From Pantoea cypripedii (GTDB lineage Bacteria > Pseudomonadota > Gammaproteobacteria > Enterobacterales > Enterobacteriaceae), in the NCBI RefSeq assembly GCF_011395035.1, contig NZ_CP024770.1, forward strand, positions 1 to 64,000: a stretch of DNA of 64,000 nucleotides, written 5' to 3'. The translations under genes and the position numbers were made by a program. Each line of letters begins with the position of its first letter. The stretch's first letter is position 1. Positions 8,062 to 17,452 of the stretch are shown one piece after another. The notes below the pieces were generated by a model, which did no database searches, was not told the DNA's origin, and was given only the letters and a program-made list of their open reading frames with translations.

Positions 8062-8171
8062 GGCTGACCGCGTTAGCCCACGGAGCGACTGTAAATCCTA
8101 AAGCCACTCAAAGTGACTTAGGTAGGTTGCAGTGAAGTGGGAATCCTCGCCCTTTAGGGCGGGGAGCAGTG
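8062..8171 (+). mobile_element. IS200/IS605-type right end with TnpB tail and omega-RNA-like hairpin (remnant)
   Basis: The sequence CCTAAAGCCACTCAAAGTGA, then TAGGTTGCAGTGAAGTGGGA and the hairpin CCTCGCCCTTTAGGGCGGGGA match the 3' end typical of tnpB-carrying IS200/IS605 elements. In active elements this DNA encodes the last TnpB residues and the scaffold of the omega RNA. The frame through it (ALAHGATVNPKATQSDL) could be a TnpB tail. Nothing upstream remains: the dehydrogenase stop is nine bases away. Confidence 0.65.
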
Positions 8172-8172
8172 A

Positions 8173-8310
8173 AATCAGTATCCGCGGATCCGCGAGTTGT
8201 TGCCGACGCGTTTGGTTATCCGTCAGTCAACCTGGCCTTGCGTAGGAGATACCGGGGATGAGAAAGAATCTGTCATTGCGCAATTAAAATCGCTGGTGGA
8301 AAAATTATGA
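8173..8310 (+). pseudogene. C-terminal remnant of a LacI-family regulator
   Basis: The frame opens right after the IS605-type end and reads NQYPRIRELLPTRLVIRQST, then WPCVGDTGDEKESVIAQL and KSLVEKL-stop. The R-E-L-L-P-T-x-L-V-I-R-x-S-T motif is a hallmark of LacI/GalR C-terminal ends. About 290 upstream residues are missing. The breakpoint coincides with the mobile-element end, suggesting an insertion or deletion event. Confidence 0.65.
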
Positions 8311-8578
8311 AGATGTTGCGTTCAGAGGAACGATCTGCAAGACACTTCTCCCTTACCGGCTTCAGGGACGATTTTATTTACCGCAGATAAACGACGCTTA
8401 GCCAGGCATAATGATATTACTTAACAATAAATCATGAATGCGAGACAGGGGTTATTAAAATCCATTAATGTTCATTCATAACCTAAATGACGTGGGTATA
8501 GGCATGACCTTGTTATAAAGCATGCTATTAAGATAAATCGCAACGACAGTTAATTAAACATTAAAAGGAAATAAAGTA

Positions 8579-8772
8579 ATGAGAGCGAGGGATATCGAAT
8601 GGACACCAGATAAGAATCGCTATGGCTGCGGATACATGGGAGTGCAATAGTCAACGATGACTACTTTAGAGTGGGGGTAATAAGCGCGTAAAATCCCCGG
8701 AAACAGGAAGCTGAAGACATTATCTTCCCGATCAGTTTTGACCTGAGTCTCATTCAATTCGGCGAATTGTAA
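8579..8772 (+). pseudogene. Decayed small gene, unknown
   Basis: AAAAGGAAATAAAGTA precedes ATG 8579. The first frame reads MRARDIEWTPDKNRYGCGYM, then is closed by TAG at 8648. A neighbouring frame continues as AIVNDDYFRVGVISA, has one TAA, then goes on as NPRKQEAEDIIFPISF and DLSLIQFGEL-stop (8770-8772). The pieces join smoothly into a protein of about 65 residues with one frameshift and one stop. I do not recognise the family. Alternatively only the 23-codon ORF (8579-8650) is real. Confidence 0.4.
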
Positions 8773-9319
8773 CACTCTGTTGTCAGATGGTTTTTTTGAG
8801 ATTTATCACCTCATGGCCTTGAGCCTGCATACCCTGTCATATCAAGGCCTATCACCTCTTTCCCACAATCGCTATAAGATAATCACTAAATCAAATACCG
8901 TCTCATGGATGCCTGAAAAAGCCGATATGTTCGGCGAATTGTTGTGCAAAGAGAATATTCAGTGCATCTAATGTCGTTATGGATTAATTCCTAAAAGCAT
9001 CAAAATTCCCAAAAATTCTCTCTTTAAAAACCGAAGGTTAGTCATTTTTATATGCCGGGCGTCTCTGTTTTATTACCCGGCAATCTATTCTATGGAAAGA
9101 AATGCAACCTGCTGGTAAACGATGGTTAGATGTCAGGAGCAGGTTGTTATTTACTCTGCGATGTCAGCATTTCTTGTATTTTCGGAAAGAGGCTATATTC
9201 TTTTCAACTTAATAGGCAGATAGTGCCATCCAGGACGAAGACATTTTCTTGCAGGCTATCTGGTATGGCGATCTCTATTTTATTTTTTCTGCCTGCGTCC
9301 TGGTTCCTGAACATTTTTT
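8773..9319. other. AT-rich intergenic region, probably decayed DNA
   Basis: No supported gene is seen here. Short ORFs at 8780-8971 and 9130-9327 lack ribosome binding sites and recognisable motifs. An inverted repeat TGCCGGG...CCCGGCA lies at about 9053-9082. Confidence 0.35.
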
Positions 9320-9673
9320 ACCGGTGAGTAGTAAATAATGGGTTAAGTAAATGGATGAAAACAGTGTGGCGAAAAATATCTGGCTACCAATCCATTGATA
9401 CCAATAATTAATAGAGTCATTGCAGCCGAAACGGTGATTTCCAGACAATAGCTGGAAGGTGAAATTATAAAATATCCCTACCGTATCGGCATTCGTGATG
9501 TGCTGATGGTTGCGCGTTCGCCTCAGGTAAGAGGAAAAAATCATGCTATTTGGGCACGGGTTAGGCCAGCGGGTCGTTAACAATCCCTGGCACCAAAACA
9601 CGGAAGCTTGCGAACCGTTTATCAACTTATCGATCAGGCCTGTAAACGTGGGGCAAAAAGGCTCACTGGCTGA
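9320..9673 (+). pseudogene. wza-wzb deletion scar upstream of wzc
   Basis: The first part resembles Wza (outer-membrane export channel): LIPIINRVIAAETVISRQ, a stop, then YPYRIGIRDVLMV, like the YRIGxGDVLxV motif. It then runs into the end of Wzb (low-molecular-weight tyrosine phosphatase): ARSPQVRGK, then, one base out of frame at an A6 run near 9536, IMLFGHGLGQRVVNNPWHQN. After another single-base shift it reads VYQLIDQACKRGAKRLTG-stop (9671-9673). These fragments match Wza and Wzb in the order expected before wzc, with the intervening DNA lost. Neither gene can function. Confidence 0.6.
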
Positions 9674-9691
9674 TTACACAGGAATCATGGC

Positions 9692-11869
9692 ATGACAACG
9701 GCTATCAAACATAAAATCGTCACCGCCGAATCAGATGAAATCGATTTGGGGCGCGCATACGGTGAGCTGCTCGATCATCGTAAATTGATTATTGGTGCGG
9801 TAATCGTTTCTACCATGATTGCCATAACCTATGCGTTATTTGCCACGCCGGTTTATCAGGCAAATGCGATGGTCCGGATTGAGAAAAATCAGGGTAATGC
9901 CATCCTTGAAAGTATTAACCAGATACTGCCGGATACTCAGTCAGTTGCCAAACCCGAAATAGCCTTGCTGCAATCGCGGATGATCCTGGGGAAAACTGTT
10001 GATGATTTGAATTTACAGGCCGTCATTAGCCAGAACTATTTTCCCATCTTTGGCCGCGGCTGGGCGAGGATGACCGGAGAGGTGCCGGGTAAAATCAGCA
10101 TCAACCGGTTATATATGCCGCGAACTTCTGCTGGCGTCCCGCGTATTACCTTGACGGTTCTGGATAACAACCGCTTTCACGTTGCGGGTGACAACGTTCA
10201 GTTTGATGGTGAAGTGGGAAAACTCATTACCCGTGATGGCATTGCACTGAATGTTGACGCGATGAACGCGCAACCGGGTACCCAATTTACTATTACCTGG
10301 CTCTCACGTCTGGCCGCCATTGCTAACCTGCAGGATGCATTCAGTGTCGAGGACCAGGGGAAAGATACCGGGATCCTGCTGCTGAGATTGAGCAGTGACG
10401 ACAAAGCCTGGGCAGCTTCGACCCTCAACAATATCACCCAGAACTATTTAGATCAGAACGTCATCCGACAATCGGCCCAGGATTCGCAAAGTCTCAATTT
10501 TATCGGCCAGCAACTGCCCCAGGTGCGTAGTGACCTCGATGCCGCCGAAGATAAACTGAATCATTATCGTAGCCAGAAAGATTCAGTGGATTTATCGCTG
10601 GAAGCAAAATCCCTGCTTGATCAGATGGTGAATGTCGATAGCCAGCTGAATGAGCTGACTTTCCTCGAAGCGGATATTTCCAAGCTGTATACCAAAGGTC
10701 ATCCAACCTATAAGACGCTACTTGAAAAGCGTCAGACCTTATTGCAGGAACGCGATAACCTGAATAAGCGCGCCGCAGAAATGCCCGCTACCCAGCAGGA
10801 AGTTGAACGCCTGAGCCGCGATGTGGATTCTGGCCGCGCAGTTTACATGCAACTGATCAATCGTCAACAGGAGCTGGATATTTCGAAGAACAGCGTTATC
10901 GGCAATGTACGTATTATTGATTCGGCCGTCACGCAACCGAAACCCGTCCAGCCACAAAAACCGATGGTGGTTGTCACTGGTCTGCTTTTAGGTTTGATGT
11001 TTGCACTCCTTGTGATCGTGCTGAAAATTCTGCTGCGCCGCAGAATTGAATCTCCTGAGCAGTTGGAAGAACAGGGTATTAGCGTGTATGCCAGTGTCCC
11101 TATGTCCGAATGGCTAAGTAAGCTGAATAACAGCGGGAAAGTAAAACGCTTCAAAGGGAAAAGCTCCGTCGCAGAGAGCAAGTTCCTGGCGATCGAAAAT
11201 CCTGCTGATATCGCTATTGAAGCATTGCGCAGCCTGCGCACCAGCCTTTACTTTGCCATGCTGCAGGCGAGAAATAATGTTCTGATGATCTCGGGTCCCA
11301 CACAACATGCGGGTAAGACATTTATCGCCAGTAACTTAGCGGCGGTGATGGCTCAGTCAGGCAAGAGAGTTTTATTTATTGATGCCGATATGCGCAGAGG
11401 CTATGTCCATAAACTGTTCAACCATAAAGGCACGAAAGGGCTGTCAGACATTATCAGTGGCAACGTCAACCCTGACGAGTTAGATAAGAAGATTCCCTGC
11501 GTCGGCTTCGATTTTATATGTCGCGGGAGCATTCCACCTAACCCTGCGGAATTATTGTCACATTACAGATTTGAAAGATTTTTAGCATGGGCATCCAGTA
11601 ATTATGATCTGGTTCTTGTCGATACCGCCCCCATTCTGGCCGTGACTGATGCAGCAATTATTGGACGCCATGCAGGTACATCCATGCTGGTGGCACGTTT
11701 TGAGGTCAACACGCTCAAGGAAGTTGACGTCAGTATTAAACGTTTCGAAAGTGCAGGGGTGGAAATTAAAGGATGCATTCTTAATGGTGTGGTCAATAAG
11801 GCCAGTAGTTATTATGTCTACGGATATAGCCAATATAACTACGCATATGCGGAAAACAAAAATGGATAA
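9692..11869 (+). CDS. wzc: Wzc-type tyrosine autokinase / polysaccharide co-polymerase, copy 1
   Basis: The 725 residues match Wzc/AmsA. Helix TM1 (about residues 33-52) and TM2 (about 425-447) flank a periplasmic Wzz-like domain with coiled-coil segments. The cytoplasmic BY-kinase domain has Walker A (GPTQHAGKT, about 535), Walker A' (VLFIDADMRRG, about 560) and Walker B (LVLVDTAPIL, about 640). The tyrosine-rich tail (SSYYVYGYSQYNYAYAE) is the autophosphorylation cluster. Wzc controls chain length and export together with Wza, and is dephosphorylated by Wzb; both partners are decayed just upstream. The cluster holds a second wzc (13003). Partners must come from elsewhere if this protein works. 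Confidence 0.92.
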   Translation: MTTAIKHKIVTAESDEIDLGRAYGELLDHRKLIIGAVIVSTMIAITYALFATPVYQANAMVRIEKNQGNAILESINQILPDTQSVAKPEIALLQSRMILGKTVDDLNLQAVISQNYFPIFGRGWARMTGEVPGKISINRLYMPRTSAGVPRITLTVLDNNRFHVAGDNVQFDGEVGKLITRDGIALNVDAMNAQPGTQFTITWLSRLAAIANLQDAFSVEDQGKDTGILLLRLSSDDKAWAASTLNNITQNYLDQNVIRQSAQDSQSLNFIGQQLPQVRSDLDAAEDKLNHYRSQKDSVDLSLEAKSLLDQMVNVDSQLNELTFLEADISKLYTKGHPTYKTLLEKRQTLLQERDNLNKRAAEMPATQQEVERLSRDVDSGRAVYMQLINRQQELDISKNSVIGNVRIIDSAVTQPKPVQPQKPMVVVTGLLLGLMFALLVIVLKILLRRRIESPEQLEEQGISVYASVPMSEWLSKLNNSGKVKRFKGKSSVAESKFLAIENPADIAIEALRSLRTSLYFAMLQARNNVLMISGPTQHAGKTFIASNLAAVMAQSGKRVLFIDADMRRGYVHKLFNHKGTKGLSDIISGNVNPDELDKKIPCVGFDFICRGSIPPNPAELLSHYRFERFLAWASSNYDLVLVDTAPILAVTDAAIIGRHAGTSMLVARFEVNTLKEVDVSIKRFESAGVEIKGCILNGVVNKASSYYVYGYSQYNYAYAENKNG

Positions 11870-11947
11870 TCGCTGCGGGTAAATGACATTGTCGTCCCGA
11901 AAAAGTGGCTGCTTCTAAACGCTAAACTCAATAGTTAAGGGTTTCCT

Positions 11948-12691
11948 ATGCGTAAAACAATTTTCGTCGTAATTTTAAGCGGTAAAAATTATAAAGACTC
12001 ACAAGTACTGAATTGCATGATGAACAGAACCTACGCTGATACCGATCTTCTGATCATCAATAGGGGACCGAATCCATTACAATTTGATAAAGACTTTATT
12101 CATACGCTGGGCTTTTTTGTGAATAGTATCGATATTAAAGAGTCGATTGGTGACCTGCCACTCGGGGAAGTGTGCAACAATGTCATCAGGATGAATGACA
12201 GATATGAAAGATTCATATTTTTTGATGATGACAGCATTCTGAACAAAGAATATATAAAAAGATTGGATCGTTACCATCAACATGGCGTGGATTTACAAAT
12301 ACCCAGCATTCGTGGTCGGCTTGATGGTAAGGTTTATTTTCCCATCATTAATGATTCGGTTTGTAAAACCAGCGATGGTTTGACGATTAACACAGAAGTG
12401 AACGTAAAATCATTAGGTTTGGGGTTGGTGATCTATCGTTCTTTGGTGGAAAAGTTTTCTGCAATAAGTGCGGGTGTGTTCGACAACCATTTCACCCTGA
12501 ATGGTTGTGATACCGGTTTTTTTAGTCGGCTCGAATTGCTGAAAATGGAAAAGATTGATGTAGCGATACAGGTGGTCAATACGCTGAACTACTCACTGGC
12601 GCAATCTCACGATTTAACCAGTAAATGGCGTTTGCTCGATAAGATAAGGGACGGATTCTTATCCGTGAAAGTCAGTCGGTTTCGCTATTGA
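11948..12691 (+). CDS. Putative glycosyltransferase (GT-A-like)
   Basis: This is a 247-residue cytoplasmic protein. It starts with a beta-strand typical of GT-A enzymes (KTIFVVILSGKNYKDS). It carries a DxD-like motif in FIFFDDDSILNKEY (about residue 97), and near its end a segment with GCDTGFFSRL. No close family was recognised, but motif and context point to transfer of a sugar during repeat-unit assembly. It lies 78 bases after wzc copy 1. The coding DNA is AT-richer than wzc, as is common in exopolysaccharide loci. Confidence 0.6.
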   Translation: MRKTIFVVILSGKNYKDSQVLNCMMNRTYADTDLLIINRGPNPLQFDKDFIHTLGFFVNSIDIKESIGDLPLGEVCNNVIRMNDRYERFIFFDDDSILNKEYIKRLDRYHQHGVDLQIPSIRGRLDGKVYFPIINDSVCKTSDGLTINTEVNVKSLGLGLVIYRSLVEKFSAISAGVFDNHFTLNGCDTGFFSRLELLKMEKIDVAIQVVNTLNYSLAQSHDLTSKWRLLDKIRDGFLSVKVSRFRY

Positions 12692-12802
12692 AACGAGTTG
12701 TTATCAATGATGTTTTTGCGAAAGAGATGGTTTTGTATTTATAAAGTTTTTACAACAAACACTTAAAATAATCAGTGATGTAATTGATTGGATTTACTTT
12801 AT

Positions 12803-12973
12803 ATGACTACTTTACAGCAGCGCATACACGTTAACGCCGCCTTGTTAATCTCTCTGGCATTGATTCATTTTATGGCGCACTCGCCACTGGCAGCCATTAC
12901 TGCGAAATATCTCAATCTGGAGATTGCCGCAGATATTTGCCTGTCTGTCATGTGGCGCGGGCTATGCCTGTAA
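12803..12973 (+). CDS. Short hydrophobic ORF, doubtful
   Basis: This 56-residue ORF (MTTLQQRIHVNAALLISLAL, one membrane helix) lies between the glycosyltransferase and the second wzc. No Shine-Dalgarno sequence is visible. It could be a fragment of a membrane protein lost during cluster rearrangement. The whole stretch 12692-13002 contains nothing else. Confidence 0.2.
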   Translation: MTTLQQRIHVNAALLISLALIHFMAHSPLAAITAKYLNLEIAADICLSVMWRGLCL

Positions 12974-13002
12974 ATTATGCAGCAAGATAACAGGATGAAA
13001 TC

Positions 13003-15153
13003 ATGGCCACAAAACCCGTTGTGAGTATTTATAGGCAAGAAGAAGATGGCATTGAGGTAAACCGACTCTGTGCAGAGTTGCTTGACTCCCGTCATTTAAT
13101 TCTGGGGATCACCACTGGTTTTATGCTAATGGCTTTGGGCTACGCCTTTCTATTGCCCGCCACCTACCAGGCAAACGCGCTGATTCAGGTAGAACCAGAA
13201 CCGACCAACACCGTGCTGGCCGGCCGCAGCAGTCTGTTGCCAGACGGTAAGCCGGTCTCTTCGATAGATGTGAAGATGTTACAGTCAAGACAGATCATCG
13301 GTGAGACAGTTGACGACCTGAATTTGCAGGCCAGTGTTCAGCCGAAGCGTTTACCTCTGATTGGTAATGTACTGGCGCGGTTGACGGGTGAAACCGGGGG
13401 CGAAATGGAGGTAAGCCAGCTCTATCTCCCCGGAGCAACGGACGATAAAACTGACCAGGCAACATTAACGGTCATTGATAGTCACCACTACCAGGTTGAT
13501 TATCATAATAAATCCTTTATTGGTGAAACCGGTAAGGTGGCCGGTCAGGCGGGGATGAAGATTCTGGTAGAAAGAATGAGTGCCCTGCCTGGTGCGCAAT
13601 TTATCGCAACCTATACCTCACGGTTGAATGCAATCAACGCGGTGATGCGTAATCTGACGGTACTGGACCCTGTTATAAATAGCGGCATGCTGAACCTGAC
13701 ACTAACAGGTAATAGCCGCAGCGAAACCATTAAGATTCTGGACAATATTGCATCGCATTATCTGAGCCAGAATATCAGCGAGCAGTCTGCGCAGGATAGT
13801 CAAAGCCTGGCGTATTTAGATCAGCAACTGCCGATTGTCCGCAGTGATTTAGATCACTTTGAAGATAAACTCAATGCTGCCAGGGAGATGAATGGGACGA
13901 TTGATCTGCCGTTAGAAGCGCAGTCAGTTCTCGACCAGTCGGTCGCTATTGATAGCCAGCTGAATGACCTCACCATCAGCGAATCTGAAATCGCACAGCT
14001 TTATACCCGGGATCATCCGGCTTATAAGATCCTGCTCGATAAACGTAATACGCTGCTGACAGCGAAAGCGAAGTTGAATGAGAAAATTTCCGCGATGCCA
14101 CTTATCCAGCAGGAGATATTGCGTCTGACGCGCAACGTGGATTCTAAGCACGAAATTTACATGCGGTTACTGGCCAGGCAGCAGGAACTTAAAGTCGCGG
14201 TCTCCGGAGCGATTGGCAATGTACGTATCGTCGATAGCGCGGCAGATGATTCCGACTCACTTTCATTACAAAAACTGATTATTGTTGTGCAGGGGTTGCT
14301 GCTGGGGCTTTTTGTTTCAGCGACGGTTATTTTTATCAGAATAGCGATGAATAAAGCGGTGGAAGCTGCAGATGAGCTGGAACAACGGGGACTGGCGGTG
14401 TATGCCAGCATTCCGTTTTCAGAATGGCTGGAAAAGAGAAACCGGAAAAAAACTTATCAAAAGTCATCGGCTTTTCTGCTTCGGGAAAATCCCGGCGATC
14501 TGGCAATTGAGGCGATGCGCAGCCTGCGCACTAACCTGTATTTCGCCATGCTTGAAGCTCGCAATAATATTCTGATGATTTCCGGTGCCAGTGCGAGCGC
14601 AGGGAAAACCTTTGTCAGTACCAACTTCAGTGCGGTGATGGCACAAGCCGGGAAAAAAGTGTTGTTGATTGATGCGGATTTAAGAAGGGGAACAGCGCAT
14701 CAGATCTTCAATATTCAGGGGAATGCAGGGCTATCGGAGATACTCACTGCGGATTATCCGATTTCATCAATCCTGCCTGCTGAAATTAGTGACAGTCTGC
14801 ATTTTATCGGACGTGGAAAAGTTGTTCAGGGTTTTACTGAGCTCCTGATGAGCAAAAGATTTGGTGAGCTAATGCGCTGGGCAGAGAAAAATTACGATTT
14901 AGTGGTGGTAGATACTCCACCGGTTCTGGCGGTTACGGATGCGGAAATTATTGGTACCTATGCCGGAACAACCATGATAGTCGTGCGATGTGCAAAAAAT
15001 ACGTTAAAGGAAATTGAAATCAGCCAGCGACGTTTTGAACGCAACGGTATTACCGTTAATGGCTTTATTCTGAATGGGGCGAAAATCCGTGCCAATGGTT
15101 ATTACAGCTACAGCGATATCCAATATTCTTATGAATCCGTAGGGAAAGGTTAA
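13003..15153 (+). CDS. wzc: Wzc-type tyrosine autokinase / co-polymerase, copy 2
   Basis: This 716-residue paralogue of the first wzc product has the same layout. It has TM1 at about 37-55, a periplasmic coiled-coil domain and TM2 at about 425-445. The kinase domain shows Walker A (GASASAGKT, about 528), Walker A' (VLLIDADLRRG, about 553) and Walker B (LVVVDTPPVLAVTDA). The tail GYYSYSDIQYSYES has six tyrosines. GATAACAGGATGAA precedes ATG 13003. Both copies share stretches such as SAQDSQSL and IGNVRIVDSA, but differ widely elsewhere, so the duplication is not recent. It may control a different chain length or work as a heteromer; that is inference. Confidence 0.92.
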   Translation: MATKPVVSIYRQEEDGIEVNRLCAELLDSRHLILGITTGFMLMALGYAFLLPATYQANALIQVEPEPTNTVLAGRSSLLPDGKPVSSIDVKMLQSRQIIGETVDDLNLQASVQPKRLPLIGNVLARLTGETGGEMEVSQLYLPGATDDKTDQATLTVIDSHHYQVDYHNKSFIGETGKVAGQAGMKILVERMSALPGAQFIATYTSRLNAINAVMRNLTVLDPVINSGMLNLTLTGNSRSETIKILDNIASHYLSQNISEQSAQDSQSLAYLDQQLPIVRSDLDHFEDKLNAAREMNGTIDLPLEAQSVLDQSVAIDSQLNDLTISESEIAQLYTRDHPAYKILLDKRNTLLTAKAKLNEKISAMPLIQQEILRLTRNVDSKHEIYMRLLARQQELKVAVSGAIGNVRIVDSAADDSDSLSLQKLIIVVQGLLLGLFVSATVIFIRIAMNKAVEAADELEQRGLAVYASIPFSEWLEKRNRKKTYQKSSAFLLRENPGDLAIEAMRSLRTNLYFAMLEARNNILMISGASASAGKTFVSTNFSAVMAQAGKKVLLIDADLRRGTAHQIFNIQGNAGLSEILTADYPISSILPAEISDSLHFIGRGKVVQGFTELLMSKRFGELMRWAEKNYDLVVVDTPPVLAVTDAEIIGTYAGTTMIVVRCAKNTLKEIEISQRRFERNGITVNGFILNGAKIRANGYYSYSDIQYSYESVGKG

Positions 15154-15274
15154 CAATGATTTTTCGCGAATAATTACGCAGCCTGGATAACCGGGAACTG
15201 GTGAATTCAATTTAAACAGCAACTTTTCACATAAAAAACGAAAGTGCATGTTGATTATGCATGGAGATAAGATT

Positions 15275-16132
15275 ATGAATGCTAAACACGCAGCACAACC
15301 ACTGGTGACAGTTTATATTCCCACGCATAACCGTTCGTCACTGGTCAAGAGCGCAATAGCATCCGTCCAAAATCAGACCTATAAAAATCTGGAAATTATT
15401 ATTTGTGATGATGGTTCATCAGACGATACCGAAGCTGTAATAGGGGAGATGCAAAAGAGTGATAATCGGATCGTTTATCTGAAAAATGACGTGCCAATGG
15501 GGGCCTGTTATGCCCGCAATCGCTGTATTGAAATTGCAAAAGGTGAGTTTATCACTGGCCTTGATGATGATGATTATTTCCTCAGTGCAAGGGTAGCTAA
15601 CTTTGTTGAAGCCAGCAGAAGGCTGAATAAATCGTTCCTGTGCGCCAATATGATCTTCAAAAACCGTGATATCGAGCGTAAATGGAAAGAATACACCGGT
15701 GATGTCACGCTGAATATGATGGGTTTTAAAAACTGGGTGGGTAACCAGGTTTTCATCAGGACAACGATGATGAAAAATATCGGAGGTTTTGATACCAGTT
15801 TCCCGGCCTGGCAGGATTATGACCTCTGGTATCGTATGATTCTGCGCTACGGTGCCTGTTACAGAATGAATGATGCAACTTATGTGGTAAATATTGAGGA
15901 TGACCGGCCGCGTATTACCACCGGAAGCAAAGCATGGCAGGGCTATCAGAAATTCATCGCAACGCATAAAGCACACTTGAGCCGTCAGCACCTTAACTCA
16001 CTTTATTTTCAGGATAAACAAAACAGGAAAGATGAAATAAATTTCAAAGAATTTATCAACTATCCTGGCATAGATAACCTGCTGATTCTGGCTAAACATA
16101 AGGTCAGAAAGCTTATTGGCATCCAGAAGTAA
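15275..16132 (+). CDS. Family 2 glycosyltransferase
   Basis: The protein has 285 residues from ATG 15275, chosen for GGAG eight bases upstream; an in-frame ATG at 15248 lacks one. It is a GT-A fold: VTVYIPTHNRSS at the N-terminus, EIIICDDGSSDDT, then the metal-binding GLDDDDYFL. Downstream are FIRTTMMKNIGGFDTSFPAW and the QDYDLWYRM motif of WcaA/AmsB-like enzymes. It should add a sugar to the lipid-linked repeat unit at the cytoplasmic side of the inner membrane. It is followed at 33 bases by the polymerase gene. Confidence 0.88.
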   Translation: MNAKHAAQPLVTVYIPTHNRSSLVKSAIASVQNQTYKNLEIIICDDGSSDDTEAVIGEMQKSDNRIVYLKNDVPMGACYARNRCIEIAKGEFITGLDDDDYFLSARVANFVEASRRLNKSFLCANMIFKNRDIERKWKEYTGDVTLNMMGFKNWVGNQVFIRTTMMKNIGGFDTSFPAWQDYDLWYRMILRYGACYRMNDATYVVNIEDDRPRITTGSKAWQGYQKFIATHKAHLSRQHLNSLYFQDKQNRKDEINFKEFINYPGIDNLLILAKHKVRKLIGIQK

Positions 16133-16164
16133 GTGAATTTGTGACAACAATCTAAGGTACTCTC

Positions 16165-17421
16165 ATGACTATGAGAATGAATAAGCTAATGCCCCTGAGC
16201 TTAGCCATGAGCATGACTATTCCATTGGGTGGTTTGGTGCTGTCCTTTTTTTCTCTGGATAAAAAAGGAATGAACCGCTTGCCATTTTTTGTTATGTCGA
16301 TGTTCTATTTCTTCCTGCTGATTAAGATCCCGCCATTAGGTGATCTCTACCGGCGTTATCTTGAGATCAGCGCATATGGTCCGGGGACGCGATTTTCAGA
16401 TATTGCCGGTGCGCATACGGATGTTCTGCTTTATGTGAATGGCTGGATATTTCAGTTGCTGAAAATACCTTTCTTTTTCATTCCTGCTTTTTATGGCGGA
16501 GTGATGTGCTATTTATTGCTGGCATCTTTCAGAAATGTAACGCTGATAAAAAACAAAGAAAATGAGAGTCGCTCGATCTCTTCCGGAAGACTCGCGTTAA
16601 CCTATTTTACAATATTTTCAACTCTCAATATCCTGAACCTGGTGTTGGGCATCCGCTACGGGGCCTCACTGGTATTTATGATTTACGCTGTCACCTGTTA
16701 TTACAGCCGCAGCAAGTTGCGGTGTGGTGTATTTGTCACACTTGCGGTACTGATGCATTTTTCCATGATGTTTGTGCTATTGATTTTTCTGGCCAGCCTT
16801 GTGGTTAAAGTTGAAAAGAAATATGTACTGCCACTCAGCATATTTTTCTGGCTTTTGAGTGCAGTGGCGTTGCGCTCGATTCTGCCCAGCATCGCTTTTA
16901 TGGGGATTGGCGATTACGCGATGGGAGGGTATGTTGATGGGTCCTTTAGTGCCACACCAAACGATAGTAATACCATCGCTGTGGCGTTTATTACCCGTTT
17001 GCTTGGGTTAGGTTCTTTAGTTTTCTACCTTCTGAGCAGAAGTGAAGTGAAAGGGTTCGACCGGTTCCTGAACCTATTTATTCCCTGCTGTTTTATTATG
17101 TCAATTTCATACACGGCGATGGGACGCTATCTCAATATTGCGCAGTATCTGCTGGCGATCAGGATTTGCTATGTCTATTTATTTTCAGCGGGAATCAACT
17201 CGGCAAAATTTCGCATTCTGCTCAGGAATTTTCTGGTCGCATTCGCTCTGCTTAGTCTGATTGTTATCAATATCTATACGCAGCGAAGGACATTATCGAT
17301 GGGCGGCTTATGGTCTTACGCCTGGACAAGCCCGGTGTTTCTGCTGAGTTATACCGAGAAAGATTTTGATAAGTACCTCAACGATATCGACTATGACGGG
17401 TACTGGATAAAACATAGATAA
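16165..17421 (+). CDS. wzy: EpsG/Wzy-like exopolysaccharide polymerase
   Basis: This 418-residue protein has about ten hydrophobic helices and few soluble loops, typical of Wzy polymerases. The loop KIPPLGDLYRRYLEIS after the second helix and the segment LGIRYGASLVF resemble the EpsG family, which includes AmsC-like polymerases. It would link flipped repeat units in the periplasm. Two starts are near each other (ATG 16165 and 16171/16177); 16165 is kept because AAGGTACTC precedes it. Wzy proteins diverge strongly, so the call rests on topology and context. Confidence 0.75.
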   Translation: MTMRMNKLMPLSLAMSMTIPLGGLVLSFFSLDKKGMNRLPFFVMSMFYFFLLIKIPPLGDLYRRYLEISAYGPGTRFSDIAGAHTDVLLYVNGWIFQLLKIPFFFIPAFYGGVMCYLLLASFRNVTLIKNKENESRSISSGRLALTYFTIFSTLNILNLVLGIRYGASLVFMIYAVTCYYSRSKLRCGVFVTLAVLMHFSMMFVLLIFLASLVVKVEKKYVLPLSIFFWLLSAVALRSILPSIAFMGIGDYAMGGYVDGSFSATPNDSNTIAVAFITRLLGLGSLVFYLLSRSEVKGFDRFLNLFIPCCFIMSISYTAMGRYLNIAQYLLAIRICYVYLFSAGINSAKFRILLRNFLVAFALLSLIVINIYTQRRTLSMGGLWSYAWTSPVFLLSYTEKDFDKYLNDIDYDGYWIKHR

Positions 17422-17452
17422 CTTTATTCATTTTTTAAAAAGACACCATAAA

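Noticed and set aside
8780..9327. Plus-strand ORFs at 8780-8971 and 9130-9327
   Set aside because: No ribosome binding site, no motif, biased to hydrophobic AT-rich codons; likely chance.
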